From Halorubrum sp. CSM-61 (GTDB taxonomy: Archaea > Halobacteriota > Halobacteria > Halobacteriales > Haloferacaceae): DNA of 64,000 nt. Shown one piece after another: positions 51,864 to 61,041 of the stretch (its first letter is position 1; every line of letters starts with the position of its first letter). Under the pieces are notes generated by a model. It saw only the letters and a list, made by a program, of their open reading frames with translations. It did no database searches and had not been told where the DNA came from. The stretch spans positions 267,921-331,920 of the forward strand of contig NZ_RJJW01000001.1 in assembly GCF_003781945.1 (NCBI RefSeq), given 5' to 3'. Made by a program: the position numbers and the translations under genes.

Positions 51864-52493
51864 TCACTCGCGTTCGGTCTCGGTCTCTCGCTCGTCAGCG
51901 TCGGCGTCGGAGTTCTGCGCCTTCTGCTGAGCCTCCCGCTGCGCCTCCTTCCGGGCCCTGTCCGCGGCGAGCTCCCTGTCGATGTCGTCCTCGACGTACC
52001 CCATCGACTCCACGGTGACGACGTTACCGCCGCCGGGATCGACGACCATCACCTCCTCGCCCTCCTCGATCGTCCCCTCGATCGAGCGCGCGGAGTAGTG
52101 GGGGTTGAAGCCGCCGCCGGAGAGCTTCACCTCGCCGCCGGCGGTGGTCACCCGCTCGGTGACGGTCCCGGTCTTCCCCTTCAGCGCGTCGCTGTCGCTC
52201 GTCTGTCGCTGGCCCTTCCCGCCGTACAGGTCGAACTCGTGGTAGCCGTAGAAGGCCGCCGCGCCGAACACGAGCGTCAGGAGCGCCATTACCAGGGTCA
52301 GCCCCGCGCCGACGACCCCGAGCGACGTGAGGAGGAGGCCGCCGAGCCCCGCTCCGATCAGCGCGATCCCGATCACGATGAAGTTCGCGCCCGGAGCGAG
52401 CGCCTCCGCCATCGAGAGCAACAGCCCGGCCGTCAACAACAGCAGGGGGAGCGTGTCCGGAGCGAAGAGCCCGGACTGCGCGAGCACGTCCAT
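51864..52493 (-). CDS. NfeD-like membrane protein
   Basis: A 209-residue protein: membrane helices at about 15-30, 38-55 and 60-80, then a soluble OB-fold NfeD domain (DALKGKTGTVTERVTTAGGE, EEGEEVMVVDPGGGNVVTVE), then a charged coiled coil. NfeD proteins pair with SPFH proteins in membrane-scaffold and protein-quality functions; an SPFH gene lies at 2396 in this window, but not adjacent. Confidence 0.87.
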   Translation of the reverse strand: MDVLAQSGLFAPDTLPLLLLTAGLLLSMAEALAPGANFIVIGIALIGAGLGGLLLTSLGVVGAGLTLVMALLTLVFGAAAFYGYHEFDLYGGKGQRQTSDSDALKGKTGTVTERVTTAGGEVKLSGGGFNPHYSARSIEGTIEEGEEVMVVDPGGGNVVTVESMGYVEDDIDRELAADRARKEAQREAQQKAQNSDADADERETETERE

Positions 52494-52544
52494 GTCCGGA
52501 CGTACGGCCCCGGCGGTATAAGTGGTGGTGCGAAACGCCGACGG

Positions 52545-52802
52545 TCAGAACCCGACGAAGAGGACGCCGATCGTGAGCACGACGCCGAGCGCGACGAAGA
52601 CGGCGTGCTCGGCGTCGATCGACCCGGGCTCGATCGGCTCACTCTCGGGCGTGTGGGTGTCCTCGGTGACGCCGCCGGGACCCACGTCGTCGACGGCGAA
52701 CCGCCACTCGCTCTCGTCGTCGTTGTCCCCGCCTTCGGCCTCGTCCGGACGGGTCTCGTTCGCCCGGCTCCGCACGTCGTCGCGGTCGTCGTCGCTGCTC
52801 AT
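52545..52802 (-). CDS. Small membrane-anchored protein (DUF7312-like)
   Basis: An 85-residue protein with an acidic soluble part (WRFAVDDVGPGGV) and one C-terminal membrane helix (AVFVALGVVLTIGVLFVGF). I recall a haloarchaeal family of this layout (DUF7312) with no known role. ATG at 52802 is used over an upstream in-frame ATG (52823) since the conserved part starts later. It lies upstream of the NfeD-like gene on the same strand, 51 bp away. Confidence 0.72.
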   Translation of the reverse strand: MSSDDDRDDVRSRANETRPDEAEGGDNDDESEWRFAVDDVGPGGVTEDTHTPESEPIEPGSIDAEHAVFVALGVVLTIGVLFVGF

Positions 52803-52872
52803 GCCCGCGGCTAGGCGGCTCATCAGTAAATGGCTGGCGGGTGGGACGGCGGCCTCCTGGGTCCCGTCCGCC

Positions 52873-54630
52873 CTACCGCTTCCGCGCCGCCGCGATCACG
52901 TCGCCGTCGTAGACCACGCCGCGCTCGCCGTCGACGGTCACCACGGTCCCGTCGGTCACGCTCTCGGGGAGCCGCGCGCCCGAGACCATCGGGACGCCGA
53001 GCTCGCGGGCGATCACCGCGGGATACCCGGTCATCCCCTCGCGGGCGTCGACGATTCCGGCGACCGCGTCCAGATCGCCCGTGAACTCGCCCTCGAAGCC
53101 GGGGCCGAGCGCCACGATCGACCCCTCGGGGACCTCGCTCAGGTCGCCGTCGGCGGTCCGGTACACCGGGGCCGCGACGCTGCCGGCGACGACCGCCTTG
53201 CCGGTCACGAGCGTCTCGGCGGCGACGTGGACCTTGAGCGTGTTCGTCGTGTTCGTCCCCTCGAACTCGGTCAGCATGCCGGAGAGCACGACGAGGGTAT
53301 CGCCCGACTTCGCCCCGCCGCGGTCGAGCGCGGCGTCGACCGCGTTGTCGAGGATCGTCTCCATGTCGTGGGCGTACTCGGTCAGCACGGGGCGGACGCC
53401 CCACGAGAGCGCGAGCTGCCGCCGGACGCGGTCGTTCGGCGTGGTCGCGACCACGGGGACGCCGGGTCGGAACATCGCCGTCTTTCGGGCGGTGAACCCG
53501 GACTCCGAGACGGCGACGACCGTGGAGGCGCCGATGTCGCGCGCGAGGTAGCGCGCGGATCGAGCCAGCGCCTCGGTCCGCGAGCCCTCCGCGGCGGTCG
53601 GGACGCGCTGTTCGCGCGTCTCCGCGTACTCGTCGCTGGACTCGACCTCCCGGACGATCCGGTCCATCGTCTCGACGACGTTGACCGGGTCGTCGCCGAT
53701 GGCGGTCTCGCCGGAGAGCATCACGGCGTCGGTGCCGTCGAGGACCGCGTTCGCCACGTCGGACGCCTCCGCGCGGGTCGGCCGGCGGGAGGAGACCATC
53801 GAGTCGAGCATCTCCGTCGCCGTGATGACGGGGACGCCCGCGTTGACGCACTTGCGGATGATCCGCTTTTGGATCACCGGCACGTCCTCCAGCGGGCACT
53901 CCACGCCGAGGTCGCCGCGGGCGACCATCACGCCGTCGGCGGCGTCGACGATCCCGTCGAGGTTCTCGACCGCGCCGGCGCGCTCGATCTTCGCGACGAT
54001 CGGGATGTCGTCGCCGCCGCGCTCCTCTAACGCGTCCGCGATCTGGTAGACGTCCTCGGCGTTGCGCACGAACGAGGCCGCGACGAAGTCGGCGTTCGCC
54101 CGCGCCGCGAGGTCGAGTTCGGCCTCGTCCTCGGCGGTGACGAGGTCCACGTCGATGGCGACGCCGGGGAGGTTGACGCCCTTCCGCGAGCTGAGCTTCC
54201 CGCCGGAGACGACGGTGGCGACCACGGCCTCTCCGTCGACGCGCTCGACCCGGCACTCGATCCGGCCGTCGTCGAGGAGGACCGTGTCGCCCGGCCCGGC
54301 AGCCGCGATCGAGTGAGTGAGGCCGACGCGCTCGGGGGTGGCGTCGTCGCCCTCGACGAAGGTCACCTCGGACCCGGTCGCGAGCCGGATCGGCTCGTCG
54401 AGCTCGGCGGTCCGGACCTCCGGGCCCTTCAGGTCGACCATCACCGCGAGGGGGTCGTCGATCTCGTCGTCGACGGCGCGGGCGCGTTCGATGACCGCTT
54501 CCCGGTGGTCCGTCGTCCCGTGGCTGGCGTTCAGCCGGACGACGGACATCCCCGCCTCCGCGAGGCCGCGGATCGTGTCCCGGTCGTCCGACGCGGGACC
54601 GATCGTACAGACGATCTTGGCGTTTCGCAT
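52873..54630 (-). CDS. pyk: Pyruvate kinase with C-terminal PEP-utilising domain
   Basis: Last step of glycolysis, ADP plus PEP to ATP plus pyruvate. The 585 residues show MRNAKIVCTIGPASDDRDTI, the active-site block VARGDLGVECPLEDVPVIQK, ITATEMLDSMVSSRRPTRAE and the extra C-terminal PEP-utilising domain (about 480-580) found in some archaeal and Bacillus-type enzymes. ATG at 54630 is the standard start. The gene stands alone. Confidence 0.94.
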   Translation of the reverse strand: MRNAKIVCTIGPASDDRDTIRGLAEAGMSVVRLNASHGTTDHREAVIERARAVDDEIDDPLAVMVDLKGPEVRTAELDEPIRLATGSEVTFVEGDDATPERVGLTHSIAAAGPGDTVLLDDGRIECRVERVDGEAVVATVVSGGKLSSRKGVNLPGVAIDVDLVTAEDEAELDLAARANADFVAASFVRNAEDVYQIADALEERGGDDIPIVAKIERAGAVENLDGIVDAADGVMVARGDLGVECPLEDVPVIQKRIIRKCVNAGVPVITATEMLDSMVSSRRPTRAEASDVANAVLDGTDAVMLSGETAIGDDPVNVVETMDRIVREVESSDEYAETREQRVPTAAEGSRTEALARSARYLARDIGASTVVAVSESGFTARKTAMFRPGVPVVATTPNDRVRRQLALSWGVRPVLTEYAHDMETILDNAVDAALDRGGAKSGDTLVVLSGMLTEFEGTNTTNTLKVHVAAETLVTGKAVVAGSVAAPVYRTADGDLSEVPEGSIVALGPGFEGEFTGDLDAVAGIVDAREGMTGYPAVIARELGVPMVSGARLPESVTDGTVVTVDGERGVVYDGDVIAAARKR

Positions 54631-54739
54631 GTCGCCGGATTCGGCGCAGGGGCGGAAAAAGGCATACGGTTGAGTCGAGGGCGAGTGAACGTTCGTGATC
54701 GTTTCTCGGGCCTCCGGCAGCGATCCCGGCGTGGGCGAC

Positions 54740-55246
54740 TCAGGGCGTGAGCGAGACCGACAGCGCGAGGGCGGCGACACCGATTCCGAGGAACAGCCGG
54801 TTCGCGCGGGGATTCGCCGCCGGGGTCAGATCGAAGGTGACGTGCCACTTCAAGATCGGTCGGAACGGCCGGATCCCCATCGGCGTGATCGCGTCGCCGG
54901 CGACGTGCGAGCAGAGGGAGAGGGTCGCGACGCCCCCGACGAAGGCCGGAGTCCACGGGGGGAGGGCGGTTTCGCCGCCTGCTGCGAAGACCGTCCAGTC
55001 GCCCGCGGAGAGTGCGACCGCGGCCGCGAGCGCCGCGAACGCGCCCGCCGCGACCGCGAACGCGACCGTGTGCGTCGGGCCGCGGTGCGCGACCGGCATC
55101 CGGTGATCGAGGTCGGGGACGGTCGAGAACCCGACGGCGACCGCCGCGCCGAGGGCCGCCAGTTCGGGCTCGCCCGCGGCTCGGACCGCCGCCGCGACGG
55201 GCGCGTACGCGAGCAGCGCGATCCCGACGTGGCCCCGCCAGTGCAT
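54740..55246 (-). CDS. Membrane metal-dependent hydrolase-like protein (YdjM/DUF457 type)
   Basis: A 168-residue protein with about four membrane helices and conserved polar motifs in the family's order: HVGIALLAY, VPDLDHRMP, HRGPTHT and HVAGDAIT. The family is annotated as membrane-bound metal-dependent hydrolase, with little biochemistry. Single gene. Confidence 0.82.
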   Translation of the reverse strand: MHWRGHVGIALLAYAPVAAAVRAAGEPELAALGAAVAVGFSTVPDLDHRMPVAHRGPTHTVAFAVAAGAFAALAAAVALSAGDWTVFAAGGETALPPWTPAFVGGVATLSLCSHVAGDAITPMGIRPFRPILKWHVTFDLTPAANPRANRLFLGIGVAALALSVSLTP

Positions 55247-55343
55247 GCGAGACGCTCGGAGGAAGCCGGTGAAAAGTCCGTCGAGGGAGGGGAAGGCGTC
55301 AGCGGGGGATCGGAGGGAATCGCCGATCGCGGAGCGCGGCGCC

Positions 55344-56279
55344 TCAGTCGTCCGCCGGCGCGGGGGCGCTCCCGGTCGACAGGCTCACCTCGGGGCCGTC
55401 GACGCCGAGCTCGTCGAGGGCGCTCTGGGCGGCCTTCTTCCCGGAGACCAGCATCGCGCCGAACGTCGGGCCCATCCGCGGGAGGCCGTGGGCGGTCGCG
55501 ACCGCCATGCCGGAGGCGATCAGGCCGTCGTGGACGACGCCGGTGTGCTCGACCACGGCGTCCTCGCTCTCGCCGACCCACATCGAGTCGTGCCCGGGCG
55601 AGTCGTGGCCGGGCGCGCCGTACTCCCCGTCGCCGGTCTGGTCCATCCCGGTGTTGTGCTCCTTCGCGTGCTCGATGCCGGGCGCGGAGAGGACGCCGCG
55701 CTCGTCGAGCTTGCTGATCGCGACCGCGTCGTGGCCGGTCGCGTCGATCACGAGGTCGGACTCCACCGCGATGGGGTCGACGCAGGTAATCTCGCGGGGG
55801 AGCGCGTGGACCGGCGTCCAGTTCATCACGATCCCGCCGACCTCGTGGTCCTCGCGGACGACCAGGTCGGTGAACTCGGTCATGTTCTGGACGCGCGCCC
55901 CGGCGTCGCAGGCCGCCTTGATCAGCCCCGAACAGGCCTCCGGTCCGGCGGCGGTGTAGAGCCCGTCCACGTCCTCGACCGGGTCGTAGTCCACGTCGAG
56001 GTCGTCGAGGATCTCCTGGGCCGGGTCCCGGACCGTCACCGTGTTCATCAGGAACCCGCCGAGCCAGAACCCGCCGCCGAGGTAGTTGTTCTTCTCGACG
56101 ATCATCACCTTCACGCCGCGCTCGGCCAGCTCCTTGGCCGCCATCAGCCCGGAGGGGCCGCCGCCGAGGATGATCACGTCCGACTCCGTGAAGTCGAGGA
56201 ACCCGTCGGTCCACTCGTTGCCGATCGCCTTCGTCACGTCGGTCTCGCTCACGTCGCTGAAGCCGTCGAATCCGTGCAT
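55344..56279 (-). CDS. thi4: Thi4 thiazole synthase (suicide, Cys-dependent type)
   Basis: Makes the thiazole of thiamine from NAD and glycine. The 311-residue FAD/NAD-fold protein begins [19 protein letters not shown] and has [20 protein letters not shown]. Cys166 in EITCVDP aligns with the sulfur-donor cysteine of yeast and Haloferax Thi4, whereas methanogen enzymes have His and use sulfide, so this copy should donate its own sulfur and act once. A perfect 12-bp palindrome (56287-56298) lies between TATA and start, a candidate ThiR site. Confidence 0.9.
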   Translation of the reverse strand: MHGFDGFSDVSETDVTKAIGNEWTDGFLDFTESDVIILGGGPSGLMAAKELAERGVKVMIVEKNNYLGGGFWLGGFLMNTVTVRDPAQEILDDLDVDYDPVEDVDGLYTAAGPEACSGLIKAACDAGARVQNMTEFTDLVVREDHEVGGIVMNWTPVHALPREITCVDPIAVESDLVIDATGHDAVAISKLDERGVLSAPGIEHAKEHNTGMDQTGDGEYGAPGHDSPGHDSMWVGESEDAVVEHTGVVHDGLIASGMAVATAHGLPRMGPTFGAMLVSGKKAAQSALDELGVDGPEVSLSTGSAPAPADD

Positions 56280-56286
56280 ACAACCA

Positions 56287-56298
56287 AGTAATATTACT
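56287..56298. promoter_or_regulatory. Palindrome AGTAATATTACT just upstream of thi4
   Basis: A perfect 12-bp palindrome centred about 14 bp before the thi4 start, overlapping the probable transcription start of a leaderless mRNA. In Haloferax, ThiR controls thi4; this site is a plausible target for such a regulator, which is not encoded in the window. Confidence 0.5.
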
Positions 56299-56480
56299 AA
56301 GTAGTGAAAGGCGTTGCGGTCCGGGCGGCGTCGTCGTGTCGAATCGGAACTTCGATTCGACCGCGTGTCGAAGGCGGTCCGCGGCGCTCCGAGGAATCGA
56401 CTCGATAGACGGACGAACCGCTCTCGGCGGCGAAACGGCGGTCACCGACGACTCGGTGACTAGGGAAAAAGCGCGTCGCG

Positions 56481-58634
56481 TCAGTCGTCGGCGGCGACGC
56501 GGTCGGCGAACTGCGGGAGCTCGTCGTCGAGCAGCGCCACGGTCGCAAGCCGGATCGCGTGGGGCCACCCGAGCGGCGCCGCGCTGTCCGGCGTCCCGTC
56601 GTCGAAGAACTGCTCGGGGAGGTACGTCGTCGGTTCACAGAGCGATCCCCCGGGCGAGACGTGCGCGAGCAGCTCCCGAGCGCGCTCGACCATCTCCGCC
56701 GCGCGCGGGTCGTCGCGGGCGGCGAGCAGGACGGCGAGCTCGGCGCAGGCGTTCGCGCCCCACGCGGTCGAGACCGTCCACACCTTCTCGGAGCGCTGGT
56801 CGGCCCGGCGCCAGCCGTCGCCCTCGTACCGGACCAGGCCGGCGATCTCGTCGCTCTCGTGCGCGAGCCCGTCGACGACCGTCTCCACGTGCGAGACCAG
56901 CCGGTCGAGGCGCTCGGCGTCGACCGCGCCGGCCTCGCCGGTTTCGTCCGCGTCGTCGCCGTTCTCACTCCCCTCGCCCCCACCGAGCGCGTCGAACGAC
57001 CGGTGCGCGCTCGCCAGCGACAGCGTCGAGGAGTCGAGCCGGTCGTCGATCGCCCCCTCCGGCGTCTCGCGGAGCGCGTAACAGCCGCGCTCGGGAACCC
57101 ACAGGTCGTCGAGTGCGTCGTACACCCGCGCCGCCTGATCGCGGGCGTGGCCGGCGAGGTCCGCGGGGAGGGCGGCGGGGTCGAGGTCCGCGTTCGAACC
57201 GAGCGCGTCCGTCTCCAGCCCCTCGCCGTGGAGCGCGAGCTCGCTGTACGCCTCCAGGAACGTCGCCGCCGTGTGCGCGAAACGCCCGGCGCTGTCCTCC
57301 CACGCGTTCTGGCAGACGACCGGGCGGCCGTCCGCCTCCAGCGTCTCGTCGAGCCCGGCGAGCGCGGCCACGAGGGTCCGATCGAGCCCCTCGGCGTCGA
57401 CGCCCGCGGCGCGCGCCTGCGCGAGGTAGGCGATGACGCTGCCGGTCTGGTCGGCCTGGTAGTCCACGTCGGGCCCGTCCTCGATGCGCGCGTTCGCCCA
57501 GCCGGGCGCCAAGGCCCCGCTCCGGGGCCACACGCGGTGCGGCCACGAGCCGTCGGGGCGCTGAGTGGCGACGTACATCTCGGCCGAGCGCGCGTGCCAG
57601 TCGTCGAGCCCGAGCCCGAGTCGGTCGTCGGCGTCGAGCGCGAACGTCGATATCTCGGCGTCGTCGCGGAACCACGTGTAGCCGTAGCCGCCGGAGGTCG
57701 CGTAGAAGGGGTCGAAGTCGGGGCCGGCGATCCGGAGCCCGGACTCCGCCGAGAGCAGCGAGAGCACCCGGAGGTCGGCGACGACCGACTCGCGGGCCGG
57801 GACCGATTCCGGGACCGAGGGGGTCGTCTCGCCCGCGGCCGCGGCGAGCGCGTCGGGGGAGTCGAGGTCGGCGAAGAGCTCGTCGAGCCGGCCGCGGGCC
57901 GCCTCGCGCGTCGTCTCCTCGCGGTCGGTCAGCAGGGTGCCGACGGTGGCGACGCCGCCTTCGAAGGGCACGTCGGCGATGACCTCGCCGGAGAGCCGCT
58001 CCTCCTCGTAGCGGTCGCCGTCGCGGTCGCGGGGGAGGTCGGTGGGCGCGTCGTCGATCAGCTCGGGGAACGTCGCCGGGAGCTGGCCCCGCAGGTCGGC
58101 GAAGCCGGTGTCGCTCGCGAGGAAGTCGCGCTCGTCGGCGTGGTACACCTCGACCGCGTCGTCGTACCGGAGCTGCCCGACCCGGTCGTCGCGCCCGTCG
58201 GGCGCGAACCGGGCGTAGACGACGAGCGAGAGGTCGTCGGGGTCGACGTTCGCGTGGCCGTCGTCGCCCGCGTCGAACGCCGCGCGCGTGAGGTGGGCGT
58301 CGCCGACCGTCGCGTCGTGGCGGGTCAGTGTCCCGTGGTCGGTCTCGTGGACGGTCTCGATCAGGGTCGTGTCGCCGACGTAGCGCTGCTCGGTCGCGAC
58401 CTCGTCGAGCCACGTGACCTCGTCGCCGACCGCGAGGCCGATGCGGGAGCGGACGAGCCCCGTCAGCCCGGTCAGCGGGTAGCCGAAATCGCGGACCTCG
58501 CCCCCGGCGTCGACGTGGACGAGCCGCCCCTCACCGCCCGAGAACCGACCGGTGACGGTCCGGCGTTCGCCGGGGAACCGAGTGTCGTGCCCGGTGTTTC
58601 GCTTGTAGTCGTCGAGCGCGTCGCGGAGTTGCAT
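56481..58634 (-). CDS. GH15 glucoamylase-like glycoside hydrolase
   Basis: A 717-residue cytoplasmic enzyme. An N-terminal beta-sandwich (about 1-260) precedes the GH15 (alpha/alpha)6 barrel: YGYTWFRDDAEIST with the substrate-binding Trp-Arg-Asp, CQNAWEDSAGRFAHTAATFL with the Glu, and WSTA-like VWTVSTAWGANACAE near the end. No signal peptide, so it should act on intracellular maltodextrin, trehalose or glycogen-like glucans. Divergent from a TrmB-type sugar regulator, which likely controls it. The start at 58634 is leaderless-compatible. Confidence 0.88.
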   Translation of the reverse strand: MQLRDALDDYKRNTGHDTRFPGERRTVTGRFSGGEGRLVHVDAGGEVRDFGYPLTGLTGLVRSRIGLAVGDEVTWLDEVATEQRYVGDTTLIETVHETDHGTLTRHDATVGDAHLTRAAFDAGDDGHANVDPDDLSLVVYARFAPDGRDDRVGQLRYDDAVEVYHADERDFLASDTGFADLRGQLPATFPELIDDAPTDLPRDRDGDRYEEERLSGEVIADVPFEGGVATVGTLLTDREETTREAARGRLDELFADLDSPDALAAAAGETTPSVPESVPARESVVADLRVLSLLSAESGLRIAGPDFDPFYATSGGYGYTWFRDDAEISTFALDADDRLGLGLDDWHARSAEMYVATQRPDGSWPHRVWPRSGALAPGWANARIEDGPDVDYQADQTGSVIAYLAQARAAGVDAEGLDRTLVAALAGLDETLEADGRPVVCQNAWEDSAGRFAHTAATFLEAYSELALHGEGLETDALGSNADLDPAALPADLAGHARDQAARVYDALDDLWVPERGCYALRETPEGAIDDRLDSSTLSLASAHRSFDALGGGEGSENGDDADETGEAGAVDAERLDRLVSHVETVVDGLAHESDEIAGLVRYEGDGWRRADQRSEKVWTVSTAWGANACAELAVLLAARDDPRAAEMVERARELLAHVSPGGSLCEPTTYLPEQFFDDGTPDSAAPLGWPHAIRLATVALLDDELPQFADRVAADD

Positions 58635-58900
58635 TACGGGAGTACAATACCCCTCCGTGTATGAAGTTTTGGTGTAATCATTATTCATTCGTTTGTAGAA
58701 CGGGAACGCTCGAGTCGGGGCGCCGTCGGGAGCCCGGATGCGCGAACCCGTCTGTACGAGTCCGGTCCGCCGCGGCCGACGGAGAAGTCGCGGTCGAGAG
58801 CATCGCAGTCCTGCGGTAGTCGACCGTTCACGGGACGCTCGCCGCGGCGGCGGCGGTCGAGACGACCCTTATAAGTGAGTGCCTCGCGCATCCCCGTCAC

Positions 58901-60004
58901 ATGGACGACCGGACGCTGAACGATCTTCTCCGCCGGTTCGGGCTCTCGGACAAGGAGGTGGACACGTACCTCAGTCTCTTGGCGCACGGCGAGGCGAAGG
59001 CGAGCACCGTCGCCGACGCCGCCGGCGTGTCGAAACGCTACGTCTACAGCGTGAGCGAGTCGCTCGCGGAGCGCGGCTTCGTCGAGGTGAACGACCACGT
59101 CGTGCCGACGACGATCCGCGCGAACCCGCCGGACGAGGTGATAAACCGGCTCCGCTCGGACGTGGACGCGATCCGCCCCGGCTTAGAGGAGCGCTTCTCG
59201 CGCGTGGAGCGACAGACCGAGCAGTTCGAGGTGATCAAGTCCCGGGTGACGGTGATAAAGCGGATCCGGTCGCTGCTCGCGGACGCCGACGACGAGGCGG
59301 CGCTGTCGATCACCGCCGACCACCTCGCCGAGATCCGCGACTCGCTCGTCGAGGCGGTCGACCGCGGCGTCTTAGTGCTGCTCATCGTCTCCGACGCGGG
59401 CGGCGCGGAGGACATCGAGGGCGGACTCGAGGGCGTCGCCAGCGTCGTCCGGACGTGGGGCGAGGCGATGCCGACGCTGCTCACCGTCGACTCCGCGGCC
59501 GGGGTCGTCGCTCCGCCCGAGCTGTTGCGCCGGTCCGACACCGACCGACAGGCGATCCGCTTCTCGCAGGAGCAGCTCGCGCCGGTGATCGTCGGCTCGT
59601 TCCTCGGGAACTACTGGCCGGCCGCGAACGAGGTCGCGACCGCGCCGCCCGCGCCGCTCCCGGTCGAGTACGCGAACTTCAGGCACACGGTCCTGCAGGC
59701 GACGCTCCGGCTCCGGGCCGGGGAGACTCCTCGCGTCACCGTGGGCGGTCGGTGGACCGACGCCGACGAGCCGGTCGAGGTCAGCGGCCGCGTCGTCGAC
59801 TCGAAACAGGGGATGGTGGAGCCGACGACCAACGAGTTCCCGGTCGAGCACTCGCTCGTCGTCGAGACCGACGACGGCGAGACGGTCACGGTCGGGGGAC
59901 AGGGCGCCTTCGTGGAGGACGTGGAGGCCGACCTCGTTCGGATCGAGGCGGAGGAGGACGAGTCCGACGAGGCGGACGCGACGGAGGAACCCACAGAGGA
60001 GTGA
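58901..60004 (+). CDS. TrmB-family transcription regulator
   Basis: A 367-residue regulator. The N-terminal winged helix (about 8-85: NDLLRRFGLSDKEVDTYLSL, then VADAAGVSKRYVYSVSESL) is followed by a coiled-coil linker (about 95-120) and a TrmB sugar-binding domain (about 130-350). TrmB proteins bind maltose, trehalose or glucose and switch sugar and gluconeogenic genes. Divergent from the glucoamylase, its likely target. The TATA (cttataag, 58869-58876) lies about 28 bp before ATG. Confidence 0.9.
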   Translation: MDDRTLNDLLRRFGLSDKEVDTYLSLLAHGEAKASTVADAAGVSKRYVYSVSESLAERGFVEVNDHVVPTTIRANPPDEVINRLRSDVDAIRPGLEERFSRVERQTEQFEVIKSRVTVIKRIRSLLADADDEAALSITADHLAEIRDSLVEAVDRGVLVLLIVSDAGGAEDIEGGLEGVASVVRTWGEAMPTLLTVDSAAGVVAPPELLRRSDTDRQAIRFSQEQLAPVIVGSFLGNYWPAANEVATAPPAPLPVEYANFRHTVLQATLRLRAGETPRVTVGGRWTDADEPVEVSGRVVDSKQGMVEPTTNEFPVEHSLVVETDDGETVTVGGQGAFVEDVEADLVRIEAEEDESDEADATEEPTEE

Positions 60005-61018
60005 CTACGACCGGATCGCCGCGCTGGCGAGCCCGACCGGGCCGTCGTCGGAGCCGGCGGAGAGGGTGACTTCCCACCCCTCGTCGACGGCGGCGATCCG
60101 GACCGCTCCCGGCCGGCGGCCGGGTTCCGTCCGGCGGTACAGTTCTACCACGAGCGGCAGCGTCGGGAACCGCCCGTTGCGTGGGGAGAAGGCGTACTCG
60201 GACACCAGCACCGTCGCGCTCTTCCCCGTCGCGTCGGACTCGCGGGCGTACCCGTCGACGACGCCGACCCCCGCGAGGCGGTCGAACGCGGCGCCGACGG
60301 GATCGTCCGCGGAGGCGGGCGGGAGCCCCGCCGCCGCGGCCGACAGCACCGACGCCTGCTCGGCGGGGGAGAGCCGCCGGTGGAGAACGTCGGCCATCGC
60401 TTCGAGGAGACACAGACAGAGGTCGTCCGGATCGCCCACGCGCTCGGCGAACTCGAAGTACGCGTCCATCACCGCCGACTCGGCGTCGCCGTGCCCGCCC
60501 GCCGACAGCGCCTCGAACACCGCGGCCGCGGCCTCGTGGCAGAACTCGACGCGGTCGCGGCCGCGGTCGTCCCGAACGGTGTCACCGTCGCTCGGCTCGC
60601 TGGGGCCGTCTCGGTCGCACCGACCGCCGGCTCGCCCGTCCGCTTCCACCGCGGGATCGGAGAGGCTCCACTCGGACGCCTCCGCGGCCGAGAACCGCCG
60701 CACGTCGTGTGGTACGTCGTGCGTGTTGTCCCGATTTCCGGCGTCGCCGCCGGGTTCGGTCGCCGAACCGTCGTCCGCGAACTCCTGTCGGACGATCACG
60801 TCGTAGTACGGCAGCCGCGGGTCGTACCGCCGGAGCGCGTCGCGGTACTGCTCGGTGGCGCGCGCCGCGGCCCGCGCGACGGCGCGGCTCTCGAACCGGA
60901 GCCCGGCCGCCGGGACCGGTCGGTCGCCGTACCGCGCGCAGACGAGCGAGTACTCGCCCGTCTCGCTCGCGAGCGATTCGATGTGGTCGCTGATCTCGAG
61001 TAGCGTCGTTCCGATCAC
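60005..61018 (-). CDS. Conserved haloarchaeal protein (DUF7551/7552-like)
   Basis: A 337-residue protein. The N-terminal part (LLEISDHIESLASETGEYSL, then CARYGDRPVPAAGLRFESRA) is a small domain I recall in haloarchaeal DUF7552 proteins; the rest is helical, with EFCHEAAAAVFEALSAGG, and ends in beta strands. Function unknown. GTG start at 61018. It is 23 bp downstream of the FAD oxidoreductase on the same strand and may be the last gene of the iron operon. Confidence 0.72.
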   Translation of the reverse strand: MIGTTLLEISDHIESLASETGEYSLVCARYGDRPVPAAGLRFESRAVARAAARATEQYRDALRRYDPRLPYYDVIVRQEFADDGSATEPGGDAGNRDNTHDVPHDVRRFSAAEASEWSLSDPAVEADGRAGGRCDRDGPSEPSDGDTVRDDRGRDRVEFCHEAAAAVFEALSAGGHGDAESAVMDAYFEFAERVGDPDDLCLCLLEAMADVLHRRLSPAEQASVLSAAAAGLPPASADDPVGAAFDRLAGVGVVDGYARESDATGKSATVLVSEYAFSPRNGRFPTLPLVVELYRRTEPGRRPGAVRIAAVDEGWEVTLSAGSDDGPVGLASAAIRS

Positions 61019-61041
61019 GTGGTGTCACCTCCGCGCGCGGC

